A program made the position numbers and the translations under genes. This document shows, piece after piece, positions 11,413 to 21,903 of a DNA stretch of 64,000 nt; position 1 is the stretch's first letter; each line of letters begins with the position of its first letter. Source of the stretch: Amblyomma americanum (lineage: Eukaryota; Arthropoda; Arachnida; Ixodida; Ixodidae); contig NC_135498.1 of assembly GCF_052857255.1 (NCBI RefSeq), forward strand, positions 160,732,624-160,796,623, read 5' to 3'. The notes under the pieces were generated by a model, which ran no database searches, was not told the DNA's origin, and was given only the letters and a program-made list of their open reading frames with translations.

Positions 11413-13603
11413 TTAAAGGCACACTGAGGAGAAATTGAAGTTGGCTTGTATCGATAGAATACCAGCTCCTGGTCACAAAAACGCCGCTCTCACTGAAAGC
11501 AAAGCTCTTGTAAGGTAGAAAATAGCAAGAACCAAAATGTAGGTATCGCCGCAACAGGCAAATCTCGAAGTACAAGCGTGGCGACGTAATAGGAGAAGAG
11601 ACGCCACCTTGGAGGAAATTTCCTTCCTACATGGTGTCGCAAATCTCTGAGGCTGCCAAATGAAGGTTGCGCGGTTCAATATTGAAGTAAGTTTTAAAAC
11701 CCATAGTGCACTTTTATCACACAAGGAAGGCAGACAAAAGACAACCTGAATGTTGGAAGCAAAGAAAACCGATGCTTGGCGGCGCCACAAGCGTCCAGGA
11801 GAGAGTCGATTTTTTATGGCGCTTCGCGTCTATGAGCTTTGCGTGCCCCGTGCTTTTTTTTTTTTTTGACGCGCCTCGATATACAAGCGCCGAACAGCAG
11901 AGGAACTCGAAGTGCCGCTTCAAGTGCTAGTTAAACTTTGAAGCAGCCTGTTGAGGCTGGTCAGATGATCGCCACGGTCGATGAAAAACTATGATGGCAC
12001 GATGGTAGATGATCGTACAAGGCAGCGCATGTGTATTCGCACGCTCGCCCGGCGAAACATTCCCGGCTGCGCTAGTCAACTTCTAACTACTTAATGGAAA
12101 TCGTTTATTAGGGACGGGAGACAAGGTAAAAGGCAGTTCAGAAAAATTGCTGATGGCCTAGTTCTGTTGGGCCAGCATATATGTAGCGAAAGGGCGGAGA
12201 TTTCTGCATCGGAAGAGTGCATTTACTAGATGCGCCTTTATTGGCAGTTATACATTGAGCCGTCGTGGCGGAGTGGTAGCGTCTCCGCCTGAAACGTCAA
12301 AGACCCTGGTTTTAGTCCGAGCCTCGTCACAGGATTTTCTTTTTATTCAGTGAGTGGGCGAGGGCTTCAGTGGCGCCCATAGATGCCGTCACCTAATACG
12401 TTGGTTAGCGGTTAAGCGCAGGCTCTGTTAAGGCGCGTTTATGCTCCGGCGTTACGCGCGCGCGCGCGCTGCACGGCGACGTCACGTCGGCCAAAGCGAG
12501 ACCCTCTATACTCCAACTGCGCTTGACCGCCGACGCGTTCGGCGGCTTCGGCGCACTCTGACCGCACTGGCGGAGACCTAGAGCATGTCTATTTCGCGCT
12601 GAGTGCGCCAGCCGCCGCCGGCCCGGACTGACTCGGCTCCGCGGCGTGGTGCGCGTTGTGTCGTAATTCAATAGCTTCAGCAGTTGGGCGGAGCTGTTCT
12701 TTTCGAGCTCTCGGCTAATTTAATCCATTCACAGTACACATATGAAGGTACATGCAAGTGGGCGAGAGAGCCCGATCCGGTGAACCCGTTGGATCTAGCG
12801 GAAGCCGTTGAACCGTCGTGCGTCGGCTTTAGTTTCAAGCCGCCAACTTTAAACGCGACCGGCCTTGAGCACCCATCCGTTTGTTGTGGCAAGAAAATAA
12901 ATTAATAACTTGGCCCTTGCAACCGTGAGAGACCTCGACGCCGCCTGCTGCACCGTGCAGCCACGCCGTTCAAGGAGTCACAATCCGTTGGCCCCAAAGC
13001 CCCGGCCAGCCTCCGATGGGCACAACGCGCCGACCTTGTCCTGTCGCCTCGCGACTCCCCGCACTTGGAGCGGCTGCTCATGGCGGAAGGGGGAAAAGAC
13101 CCGCCGGCGCCTAACCTAACCGTCCTCCCTCAAAAGCATCGCACGCTCTCTGGGGCTAGGTCGCTGAAATGCAGACCGGAGTTTTTGCGAGAACTACGTC
13201 GTCGGGTTCGGGAACGGGATCCATCGTAACGCTGGCAAGGCGCCGGTGCAAACGCAAACGAAGCTACCCCCGATAGATGCCTTCAACGTGCGTAGGCGGT
13301 AGCTTTCATTTCGTCAGCTGCTAGACCGCACCGCTAACGGCCAGAAATCACGGAGTCTGCGTTTACGTTACGTTGCACGTCACTCCGTCCTATGACGTCT
13401 TAAGAGTTCTCCGTCACGTCATAAGAGTTCTCGAGTTTGAATCGGAGCGGCGGGAAAAACTTTTTCAACTTTGAATCCAAATTTCTTTGAAATAAATGCA
13501 TATTTCGCTCCCGGACAAGAGGCAACAAAGCCATGAATTGCCGAACTATCAGATTTTGCTCACAAAAAAAAAATTGATAGCGTTCTCCTCAGTGTCCCTT
13601 TAA
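11413..13603. mobile_element. 2.2 kb TTAA-flanked DNA element (piggyBac-type, non-autonomous)
   Basis: The element body (11417-13599) starts AGGCACACTGAGGAG and ends with the complement of AGGGACACTGAGGAG; TTAA flanks it on both sides (11413-11416 and 13600-13603). One TTAA copy restores the reading frame of the interrupted LINE, which proves a precise insertion. TTAA duplication is characteristic of the piggyBac superfamily; the superfamily call is inference because no transposase frame is visible. The inside contains a tRNA-like stretch (12257-12330) and a GC-rich, (GC)n-containing segment at 12440-12660. Confidence 0.85.
12257..12330 (+). repeat. tRNA-like sequence inside the TTAA element
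   Basis: GGCGGAGTGGTAGCG resembles an A box and GGTTTTAGTCCGAGCC a degraded B box, spaced as in tRNA-derived SINE heads. It is followed by a T-rich run and no clear SINE body. A functional tRNA is unlikely because the acceptor ends do not pair cleanly and the B box deviates. Confidence 0.35.
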
Positions 13604-13935
13604 GAGACCCGAAGCGTGCAAAGTGGGTGAGGGAACTAACGCGGGCTAATGACCCCCTAGTCGAAATTAAGAGAAAGAAATGGGCTTGGGCAGGGCATGT
13701 GATGGGAAGGCAAGATAACCGTTGGTCCTTAAGGGTAACGGAGTGGATTCCAAGAGAAGGGAAGCGAAGCAGGGGTCAGCAGAAAGTTAGGTGGGTGGAT
13801 AAGATTAGGAAGTTTGCAGGCATAGGGTGGGCGCAGCTGGCAAAGGACACGGCGAATTGGAGAGACATGGGTGAGGCCTTTTCCCTGCAGTGGGCGTAGT
13901 CAGGCTGATGATGACGATGATGATGAGATAAAGGC
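13604..13935 (+). pseudogene. RTE-like LINE C-terminus and 3' tail (right half)
   Basis: Open in one frame from the TTAA junction to a TAG at about 13899, encoding the C-terminal part (KRAKWVRELTRANDPL, WAGHVMGRQDNRW, KRSRGQQKVRWVDKIRKFAG, NWRDMGEAFSLQW). The element ends in a GATGATGACGATGATGATGA tail typical of this LINE type. It is the continuation of 11119-11412. The same C-terminus, more decayed, is found at 800-995 and in the second duplication copy. Confidence 0.9.
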
Positions 13936-14403
13936 GGTTCTAGGCATATGCTGTTGATGTAGAAGACAAGGTAGTGAGTAGAGGAAAATGAAAAAAAAAT
14001 GTAAAACTGTCTGGGATCGGATTGTCCCTCCTGAACATTATAGCATAGGTGCGAAAATGCGACTTATAACAAGACAGGATAGTGTGTGCATTATGAAAAC
14101 TTACACGTCAAAGTTTCCGCGGCCGTATCGGTTGCGTTTATAAGTTGACGTAAAGTAGAGAGATATAGCAACATTTCACCTTGCGATCTATGGAATGAAA
14201 TTTAGCGAGTGGGTGGGATCTCAAAGCGGTCGCACGATCTTGCGCGTGCCCCTGAAGTGCAGCGGGAGTGCTTTGCAAGAAATGGTGAACGTTAGCACGT
14301 ATGGGGAGTTAATGATTAATAACGCGTGGAACCGAGCAGAGAAGAATAGCATGTTTGGTGTGTGAATGTGGCACTGGTGTTAGCACGCATATTTTTGTCC
14401 ATA
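13936..14403. other. No gene recognised
   Basis: Anonymous sequence between the LINE tail and a SINE. Confidence 0.5.
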
Positions 14404-14610
14404 CAGATTAGGTTTAGGTTTTATGGGATTTAACGTCCCAAAGCGGCTCAGGCTGTAACGACGCCGTTGTGGAGGACTCCGGAATAATTTCGACCACCTG
14501 GGTATCTTTAACGTGCCCTGACATCGCACAGTGCACCGGCCTCTAGCATTTCGCCTCCATCGAAATGCGACCGCCGCTGCCGAGATCGAACCCGCGTGTC
14601 CATGGAGAGT
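14404..14610 (-). repeat. SINE-B copy lacking the 5' tRNA head
   Basis: On the minus strand the body and tail match 21106-21343: the TTAACGTCCCAAAGCGGCTC tail block, TAATTTCGACCACCTGGGTA, GACATCGCACAGTGCA, CATTTCGCCTCCATCGAAAT, then a B box (GATCGAACCCGCG). The match is lost beyond about 14610, so the A-box end is truncated. Confidence 0.88.
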
Positions 14611-14794
14611 CCTACTGGACGCTACAGATAAAACTTGCTGCTGAATCCACGGCTGGAAGTGCGTCACCTTGACAGTCCTGCATGTTCTTAAAACAGGTAA
14701 TCGGTCCCATACAGACAAACATTTTGCAAGATCCCTAGCTCTACTTTAGGTTGGGATAAGTTTCTGCACCTTCGTTTCCTTAAGAAGAGGCAAA

Positions 14795-14880
14795 ACAGCG
14801 AGGCGGAGAAGGACGACCGGAGGAGAGACAGTACAGCGCGTTTGCTGTCTTTCGTGTTGTCGTCCTTGTTCGTCTCGCTG
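14795..14880. repeat. Short inverted repeat
   Basis: GCGAGGCGGAGAAGGACGAC and its near-complement GTCGTCCTTGTTCGTCTCGC flank a small centre with CAG/CTG arms. It resembles the terminal hairpins of tick Penelope-like elements, but no coding part is attached. Confidence 0.45.
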
Positions 14881-15378
14881 CTTTCTCTCTTGTTAATGAA
14901 TAAACTAAGCAACCCAAACTGCGAATCCACTTCGTTTCCTGGGTTCATTTCCGCGAACATCAAGATGCACTACGTGGAACCTTGTGCTGCAGGTGAGGGT
15001 GCATATGTTTAAGTTATTAATCCACTAATGTAACTATCCTGGCCCACGGCTGCTGTTTTATTAGGCGAGCTGATCATAATATCTGCACAAAATGTCAAAA
15101 AGTGTTGCCCACAGAACCATTTATGCGAGGCAGTGAATGAAAATAAGGTTTGTTTTTTAAAGAAACTGCAAATGGATTTACGGAGATCGCTATGTCTGGT
15201 CAGGGAGCTCATAGGCAGGAAATAAGGCGGTTCTCAGAATGTGGTCGTAATGAATGTAATAAAGCGAGGGATGAACCCTAGCATGAGCGATGCCATTGTC
15301 GGAACTCTCAGCAAAGGCACAGACCCTACTGCCACTCAAGGAGGCTTTCAGCTCTTTCGCTGCAAAGCTTGACCAGAA
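14881..15378. other. No gene recognised
   Basis: Anonymous. A donor-like GCAG|GTGAGG at 14988-14997 follows a short ATG frame, but there is too little coding sequence to support an exon. Confidence 0.4.
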
Positions 15379-15775
15379 GCCATATTCCATAAGCTGTCCA
15401 TTTTAAAATGGCCATTTCACGGCCGTCTCGCCCTCTGTCTTTGGTCACTTAGATATACCTGTGGCTTTGATGTGTCAGTGGAAAGCATGCCGGCCATAGG
15501 TGGTTAGTGACCGGACCTCACTTTTGGCTGCCATCGACTGCGATATGTAGCCGCTATCATCGCAGCGCTTTGTCAACAGCAGGCGACCGGACCTGACCAC
15601 TGGCTGCATTTCGCATCCAATGGCAGCCAGTGGTCAGGTCCGATCACTGACCACCTATGGCCGGCTTGCTTTCCACCGACGCATCAAAGCCACGGGTATA
15701 TCTAAGTGACCAAAGACAGAGCGCGAGACGGCCGTGAAATGGCCATTTTAAAATAGACAGCTTATAGAATACGGC
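15379..15775. mobile_element. Palindromic MITE, 397 bp
   Basis: A near-perfect inverted repeat: the left end GCCATATTCCATAAGCTGTC and the right end reading GCCGTATTCTATAAGCTGTC on the other strand, followed on both arms by ATTTTAAAATGGCCATTTCA and GGTCACTTAGATATACC blocks. The arms are about 155-160 bases. A second, internal inverted pair (GACCGGACCT and AGGTCCGATC) sits near the centre. No ORF. The target duplication is not obvious. Confidence 0.9.
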
Positions 15776-17159
15776 CCGTTAGTGGTTGTTTAATAAAATA
15801 ATAGTAAAAAGGAAGGAAAAGATTTCTGCTAGCCCCGGCATCTGCATTCGATACTGGAGCACCTGAGCTGGGGCAGCGGAAATAAAGGATAGCAGGCAGA
15901 ATGGAGAAATGAAATGAAAGAGGTGAGGGGACAGGAAGAGAGGATAGGGGGAGAAGTAATATACACAAACTATTTACGCAATAAGAAATGTGTCCTGGTT
16001 GTGCGCGTGATTAGTTCATTTTAGAGGAATTAAAACACACGCGCACAGCACTGTGTTGGCTACAACTGGAGTGGGGCGTCCAGTTATTAATCGTTCAAGG
16101 CAGAACTCGTGGAGCATTCGGTCACTGCGTGTAACTACCTGAGGGAGAACAGACGGGACGCCAAGCCCGTGTGTTCGAGGAATGTACAGAGGCTCACCAA
16201 AGTTCGCTCACGAGTGCGCGCACTGCCCTGCGGCCACAATAGCGTCTTGATGGAGTCTGGTAGTGTGTTCTGCGCCCTATAGGCCTCAAGCATATCGCGG
16301 CGAGCATCGGCGAACGCGGCACAGTGAAGGAGCAGTGAAGGAGCGAAGGAATACGGCCCCAGCGGCTGCTTTTGATGATTACTGTGGAGGTACTGCTGAA
16401 ATCACTGCAGACGGTCGAATACGCAGTAACTTTCCTTGCCGACAAATAGAATCAACTGCTCGCTGCGAAAGATGTCGAGGCGGCCTGCGACCAATAAATT
16501 TTCAGCGGAGGTGGAGACTCTGCTGTCTAGTAAAACAACGTGCTATGATGCGATTATTTTCTTCGAAAAGAAGTAAACGATTTTGATTAGTACAGTTTCC
16601 GCCCACTCTCACCGGTGATGCCCTGCTGAGACTGGACATGATGCATAATGAATTGGCCGACGTCTACACGCTTTTAAAAAGGCATATTTAACTCGACGCC
16701 TAGGCACTACACCAGGCGGTGGCGGCTTCACAAGGCACTGTCCAGCATCTCGACGTACTTGACGCAGCGGGATACTCGCCTATACACGAAAAATGATATC
16801 GCTGTGGCTATCCCATGGAATAGTCGGGTATATCGCACGGTGACATCTGTCTCATTTACGAGAAAACTAAAAACGGAATCAAAACTGTGACCACATCAAA
16901 AGAAAGACTTAGTTAAGTGAAAAAAAATTCTGAAAGGTTGCATCACATTCATGTTTTTAGCTATTGCAATTTTAGCTGGTGCTTTCTAAGGGGAAAATAT
17001 AGTTTGATAGCATTTTTTGCTTTCCACTTTTGGGTGATGCAAACGGCCCGGCTGTTGGCTGAATGCAAGCTCAGTTTGATGCCTTAATAAATTAAAAAGA
17101 CCAAGCGACAGACTGTACCATTCTTATTGTATAGTTTGAGCTGCACAAAGCACAGCCTA
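15776..17159. other. No gene recognised
   Basis: Anonymous. An 11-base AGTGAAGGAGC unit is directly repeated at about 16322-16343. Short frames at 16194-16586 have no recognisable domain. Confidence 0.4.
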
Positions 17160-17789
17160 TTAAGCTACAGTCGTATTCAGGTCTGTTCCGTTTGACAGCA
17201 CATCAACATCGGGCGTGGATGTAGCAATTTCGTACGTTACAGTAAAAGATGGCCTAAGGTGATGCCGAGTCGTTGACAGTGTCTCCAGGGTGGTGTCCTG
17301 ATCTTGTTTCGTGGTAACAAAGGCGGAGAGAGGGTTCAAATCGCCATCGGTGCCAGTGTCCTGGCCCTCTGCCCGGGTGACTGCAGCTCGGCGGATGGGG
17401 AACGGCGCGTCCCGGTCTCTTCTCGCCGTGGTGAGGAAAATTAACAGAAAGGCGACCAGCAGCACCACGACCACGCACATCAGCACCAGTGGCAGTCGGT
17501 CTTTACCATCGCCAGGGCTGTCTTCCTCGGGGTCCTCAACGGCATCCTGCTTTAAAGGCGCAGCGCCCGAGGGCTGCCATGTCCCCATGTCTTCCCTCGC
17601 TGTGAAGTAGTCGCCCGTCTCGGCCAAGGCGTCGTCAGTGAAGTTGGCTGTGCGGTCCACACAGGCGCATGACGGCTGCATTCCTGGCATGACGAGTGGA
17701 GTGATGGTAGGCTCTTGGACAACGGCGCTCTGCCAGGCTATCGCTGTGTCTTCTTTTTCCTTATTAGCCGTAGTGCAGTGATGCGTCAC
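17160..17789 (-). CDS. Putative single-pass membrane protein, 209 aa
   Basis: An open frame of 209 codons runs from ATG to stop on the minus strand in a GC-richer island. Residues 1-98 are polar and acidic with a cluster (DAVEDPEEDSPGDGKD) before a strong hydrophobic segment at about 99-120 (LPLVLMCVVVVLLVAFLLIF), which is followed by TTARRDRD. The remaining ~85 residues are Thr-rich with sequons near the end (NGT, NTT); another (NFT) lies at residue 49. There is no cleavable signal peptide. The layout resembles the 94-residue ORF at 21904-22188 (single membrane segment, terminal LNTT sequon). It may be a complete small membrane protein or the first exon of a longer type II protein. No family is recognised; intactness and composition argue that it is a real gene. 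Confidence 0.6.
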   Translation of the reverse strand: MTHHCTTANKEKEDTAIAWQSAVVQEPTITPLVMPGMQPSCACVDRTANFTDDALAETGDYFTAREDMGTWQPSGAAPLKQDAVEDPEEDSPGDGKDRLPLVLMCVVVVLLVAFLLIFLTTARRDRDAPFPIRRAAVTRAEGQDTGTDGDLNPLSAFVTTKQDQDTTLETLSTTRHHLRPSFTVTYEIATSTPDVDVLSNGTDLNTTVA

Positions 17790-18104
17790 TGATGATGATG
17801 GTCATAAAATTTTTATTTCCCAATAAAAACTGAGCAATACCAAGAATCAATAACCCAACAACTGAGGACTGGGAGGCCGCGCTGTCCAGCTAACATTCGG
17901 AAGACGGGGTCTCGCTAGTGAACTGCCCAAGAGCGGCGGCAAAAGCCAGTGGGCTTCTGGAATGACGGCCCACCTAACTTTTCTATGGGTTAAATGTTTT
18001 TCTTACTCTACCAAAAGAAAGGAAAGGGAAGACAAAGCGTTGTTAAGTAGGCCAGGATGGCATCCCTAGTCCAGGACGACGCTGGCTCGCACCGACTGGC
18101 GCAT
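17790..18104. other. No gene recognised
   Basis: This is the upstream side of the 17160-17789 ORF. A minus-strand AATAAA (in TTTTTATTTCCC) and a plus-strand AATAAA both occur near 17812-17828. No TATA box is convincingly placed. Confidence 0.35.
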
Positions 18105-18398
18105 TATAGTCGGGTACAGCTCAAGAGCGAACCGGCTTTTCCCCATCAAAGGACCCCGTTGCAGCCAATGGCGTCGGCCGGTTCGCGTGACCCTGATAGC
18201 GTGACAATGCAGAGGGAGTACCGGCAATAGAAGGAAAATAGTATCTCCCACTGCGGAGGCAAGGGACGTCCCCATTTTATCTGCCGCTCCCTGTATTGTG
18301 ACGCTAGCAGGGTCATGAGAACCGGCCGACGCCATTGGCGTGAAGGTGGTTCTTTGAGGAAGAAAAGTCGATTCGCACTTGAGCTGCATCCGACTATA
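18105..18398. mobile_element. Palindromic MITE family 2, copy 2 (294 bp)
   Basis: Ends are TATAGTCGGGTACAGCTCAA (left) and TATAGTCGGATGCAGCTCAA on the opposite strand (right). Both arms continue with a CGGCTTTTCC-like block and GGCGTCGGCCGGTTC, giving arms of about 130 bases. Starting with TA and lacking coding capacity, it resembles a Tc1/mariner-type MITE; that assignment is inference. The diverged partner is at 9072-9316. Confidence 0.88.
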
Positions 18399-19078
18399 GC
18401 CGGACTAGCATGTGCGGTATGTCCGGCTCGCCGCTGGTCAGGGCCGCCTCGCACAGGCCCCGGATATATACAACAACGAGGGTCAAGCACCACACCAACG
18501 TCAAAGCGCGGTGTATCGGGTTGGGCTATTGAGAGTTCAAAGAACGACTGTGGTAGTGGAGGTCGTCAGTGTAGCCGTCAGGGAAGGTTGCGAGGTAATA
18601 GCAAGTATACTTAGTTCATGACCAATGTCAGCACTGAGATGGCAAAGAGAAAGGAATATTGGAACAAAACTCACCCAAAACCCGTGGCTCGAAGCCGGGA
18701 GCGCTTGCGCAGCTCTAGGTAGCTGGCAATGCATGAATGAATTAAGTATAAAGAAATACCTCCCACAACTACATTCGTTTTGGTACTCGTGGCAAGATGC
18801 CAAAATCCTCAAGGGTAACATTTTGCAAACGATACTGATTTTGCTCATGGCAATGTCAATAGGTTTAGGGAAGAAAGTTGAATATAATTAGCTCTGTTAC
18901 CTTCTAGTATCTTGAAAAAACTGCTAACATGAATGTGACGGCGCGCTCAAAACAACGAAGCATGGGAGCTAAGGCTTTTTTCAGAATTATCGACACGTTT
19001 TTTCGTCTTCAGTCTGCGAAGTGAGCACAAGTGTGGCGAACTGGGCTTGTTGAAGTTTCATAGTTTAAACAGCGCGAA
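18399..19078. other. No gene recognised
   Basis: Short frames on both strands (18412-18891) without recognisable domains. Confidence 0.4.
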
Positions 19079-19473
19079 AGACGAAACAGAAGGAGACAAC
19101 ACAAGCGCTGACTGACAACTAGCGGATTTTATTCCAGGAAGCACAGGAATATCGCGTTTCTAGATCTTCAAATTTTAGACGCGCGCCCTTTTGCTAGATT
19201 TTAGCCATACACTTGTCTTGTTGCGAACTGTTTACTCTTGTTATGTTGTTTTTGTTGTTTTTTTTAAGCGTTTGCAGTTTCCGGTTGTAAAATTGAGACC
19301 CTCTTAGCAGGCCTTTCTTTGTCATGCTGCGTTGTGTACGAATTCCTGCTTAAAGTTGTGTTGTTTTTTTTTTGCTCATCTTTTTGAACCAATATATTTT
19401 CCTCTGCTTCTTAGAATAAAATCTGCCATTTGTCACTCAGCGCTTGTGTTGTTCCCTTCTTTTGTCACGTCAT
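19079..19473. mobile_element. Inverted-repeat element with Penelope-like ends
   Basis: The left arm GACAACACAAGCGCTGACTG followed by GGATTTTATTC recurs in inverse orientation at the right end (GAATAAAATCTGCCA, CACTCAGCGCTTGTGTTGTT), giving about 55-base arms around a 280-base T-rich centre. From experience, the ACAACACAAGCGCTGACT motif next to a TTTATT run is a hallmark of the ends of tick Penelope-like elements, so this may be a foldback derivative of one. No coding part is present. Confidence 0.6.
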
Positions 19474-19970
19474 TCGCACTGTTTTAACTGTGGTGTGAAC
19501 AAGACAGCTAAACCCCCAACATGGGCGGACAAGAACAAAAAGAAGCACAATAACAAATATCCCCTGCTTTCCCGCCGAGAAATTGAGCACCTTCGAGTAC
19601 GGTCTGTAATTGTTAAATATCAGCATTTGAGCGTGCAGTGGTAAGAAGGTGCTAAGGTTTACATATTTAATACACAAACGAATGTCAAATCCTGAAGCGT
19701 GTTTCCGTCTGTGTTGACACTTCCTTCTTCGTCCCTCTTGGACGCAATCAGTTTTCTCGCTTTAATTGTGCCCTTTTTTGTTCCTTTGTTCAGTGCCGGC
19801 CTGAGTCCCCCGAGTAATAAAGTTGTCTTCTTTTTCTCTTAATATTTTCGATTTGATGAGTTTGCACGCACAAAGCGTGAATGCCGTTGAGAACTAGCGA
19901 CTCTCAGCTTGCTGCGCACATCGCGTACGCGCAGCCTGCGTGCGCACAGACTGCGAGGCGAAGGTTCCGG
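19474..19970. other. No gene recognised
   Basis: T-rich anonymous sequence up to the target duplication of the next SINE. Confidence 0.5.
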
Positions 19971-19981
19971 CGCTCGTATTT

Positions 19982-20198
19982 AATAATAATAATAATTGGT
20001 TTTTTGGGGAAAGGAAAAGGCGCAGTATCTCTCTCATATATCGTTGGACACCTGAACCGCGCCGTTAGGGAAGGGATAAAGGAGGGAGTGAAAGAGAGAG
20101 GTGCCGTTTTGGAGGGCTCCGGAATAATTTCGACCACCTGGGGATCTTTAACATGCACTGACATCGCACAGCACACGGGCGCCTTACCGTTTTTCCTC
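19982..20198 (-). repeat. SINE-A, 5'-truncated, with target duplication
   Basis: A minus-strand copy: an (AAT)n tail, AATTGGTTTTTTGGGGAAAG, the CGTTGGACACCTGAACCGCG block, TAATTTCGACCACCTGGGGA and ACATCGCACAGCACACGGGC. It stops before the tRNA-derived head. An 11-bp target duplication CGCTCGTATTT flanks it (19971-19981 and 20199-20209). The duplication around a truncated copy shows target-primed insertion with incomplete reverse transcription. Confidence 0.94.
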
Positions 20199-20209
20199 CG
20201 CTCGTATTT

Positions 20210-21093
20210 GCGATAAACGTTTCTCACCGTCGTCTTTTTGCGGTGTTTTAATGCTGCCTTGGCTCATGACTGGCGTGGACGGAAGTTGTAGACGGCAGTT
20301 TTCCGCACGAAGTGCAGTCAAAAGCTGTATGGTAATTAAAACAAAATGTAAAAGTTGATTAGGCAACAGTTGATAAGCAGCATATATGTAATGTAATAAA
20401 AAACGAAAAATAATAATAAAATAGTAAATAAAATAAAAAGTAAATAAATAAAAGCAAAACCAAAATAAAAATAAAATTGGAGGGAGAAATACAGGAAAGG
20501 GAAAGGCTTTCGCATTTCGGCTGCTAAGCATACAAGTGCAATCATGCAGTTTTTAATTACGAGACTCCTCACACTGGCGGCTAAAATCGCCGCGCTGGTT
20601 TCCTCGCTTTTTGACGGTGCTTGGACTTCGAGGTGGCGAAATAGCGTTCACTCCTGAATACGTCACTCGTCGCCGCTACACAAATCTTCAAGTGGCGGCG
20701 ACACGTGAACCTCGCTTTTCCTCAATTTTCTGGCTTATAAAAGCCTTGTTTTCAGTAAAAACGTATTTTCTAACAGGTGACCTTACCCAGCAGTCTAGCC
20801 TGAGTTAGTATTGCCCTTTAGTGTAACTTCAAAACGTGTACAGAACTTTTTCGCAGAAACAGCGTGATATGTACGCTGTTCTAAGATTGTTTTCTTTTTC
20901 TTAAGACTAATAAAGATGCTTGGGTCACCTTTCTGCTTGATTGCTCGTTTCTATGAACTAAGTACTACTGCACTGTCTCTCTCATTTTTCGATTTCTGTA
21001 ACACAGTCGGGATGTTTTACAAACTACTGAACTGCTCTGTCATTCATTTGTCTTTAGTGCGTGGACTCCTGCATTACTTCTGAAACGTTTATT
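20210..21093. other. No gene recognised
   Basis: Contains an A/T-rich stretch rich in AAATAA units at 20395-20475. Frames here reflect low complexity. Confidence 0.5.
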
Positions 21094-21105
21094 CATCTAC
21101 TGTGA

Positions 21106-21343
21106 AAGTCACCGCGGTGGCTCAGTGGTTAAGGCACTCGGCTGCTGACCTGAAATACGCGGGTTCGATCCCGGCCGCGGCGGTCGAATTTCGATGGAGG
21201 CGAAATTCTAGAGGCCCGTGTACTGTGCGATGTCAGTGCACGTTAAAGAACCTCAGGTGGCCGAAAGTTCAGGAGCCCTTCACTACGGCGTCCCTCGTAG
21301 CATCAGTCGCTTTGGGACGTTAAACCCTCACAAACCAAACCAC
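21106..21343 (+). repeat. SINE-B, full length, with target duplication
   Basis: The tRNA-derived head has an intact A box (GTGGCTCAGTGGTTAAGGC) and B box (GGGTTCGATCCC). It is followed by the conserved body (AATTTCGATGGAGGCGAAAT, TGCGATGTCAGTGCACGTTA) and the tail TTTGGGACGTTAAACCCTCA then CAAACCAAACCA. The flanks CATCTACTGTGA (21094-21105) and CATCTACGGTGA (21344-21355) are a 12-bp target duplication with one mismatch. The element belongs to the tick Ruka-type SINEs; transcription would be by RNA polymerase III from the internal promoter. Confidence 0.93.
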
Positions 21344-21355
21344 CATCTACGGTGA

Positions 21356-21827
21356 GTACGCTGTTTCCGTTCTGTACCAAGTCATTACTTCGATTACTCT
21401 CCAAAGTGCGTTACACTCTACTGCATTTTGAATTAATGCTGTAGGAACCGAAGTGGGCAGCGGACTCCTCAGGCCATATTAAAAATAGCCTTCAGCTTCT
21501 TTCTCAGCACTCAGCATAGGCCCTGACAAATAATTTTCTTCAACTGATGAATTGATTCAGGGTAAAAATCGTTCCTTTCTTCCTTTTATTTCTTTACTTC
21601 TTACGCGCACACGCTTTATTTATCCGTAAAAAAAAACATAATTGCCGTTTCAGTGCTTGTGTGCCTCATTTTGAATGTGTGTTCACTTCAACATTTCTTC
21701 TTCCGTGCACACGCTTCTGTCGCTCCTTAATCTCTCTTCCCAACTTTATATAAAAAATAAACAGTCTCTCGTAAGCTGCACGTCAATGTAGGACGTTGAC
21801 CCAGAAGAATAAGAATCAGAGTCAGAC
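21356..21827. other. No gene recognised
   Basis: AT-rich anonymous sequence downstream of the minus-strand 94-codon ORF. Confidence 0.5.
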
Positions 21828-21833
21828 TTTATT
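21828..21833 (-). terminator. Polyadenylation signal AATAAA
   Basis: AATAAA on the minus strand lies about 70 bases past the stop codon of the 94-codon ORF, a normal position for its transcript end. Confidence 0.5.
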
Positions 21834-21903
21834 CTTATGCAAAATATAAATGAGCGGACAAACAGCGTACACGGGTCTCTTTTTATAGCGCCGGAGGTGG
21901 CGG

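Noticed and set aside
14940..14997. Possible short first exon ending at GCAG|GTGAGG
   Set aside because: Only about a dozen codons from the nearest ATG and no acceptor or promoter context.
21106..21180. Possible tRNA gene
   Set aside because: A and B boxes belong to the head of a SINE with body, tail and target duplication; the acceptor stem does not close. The same applies to heads at 29482, 46200 and 59076.
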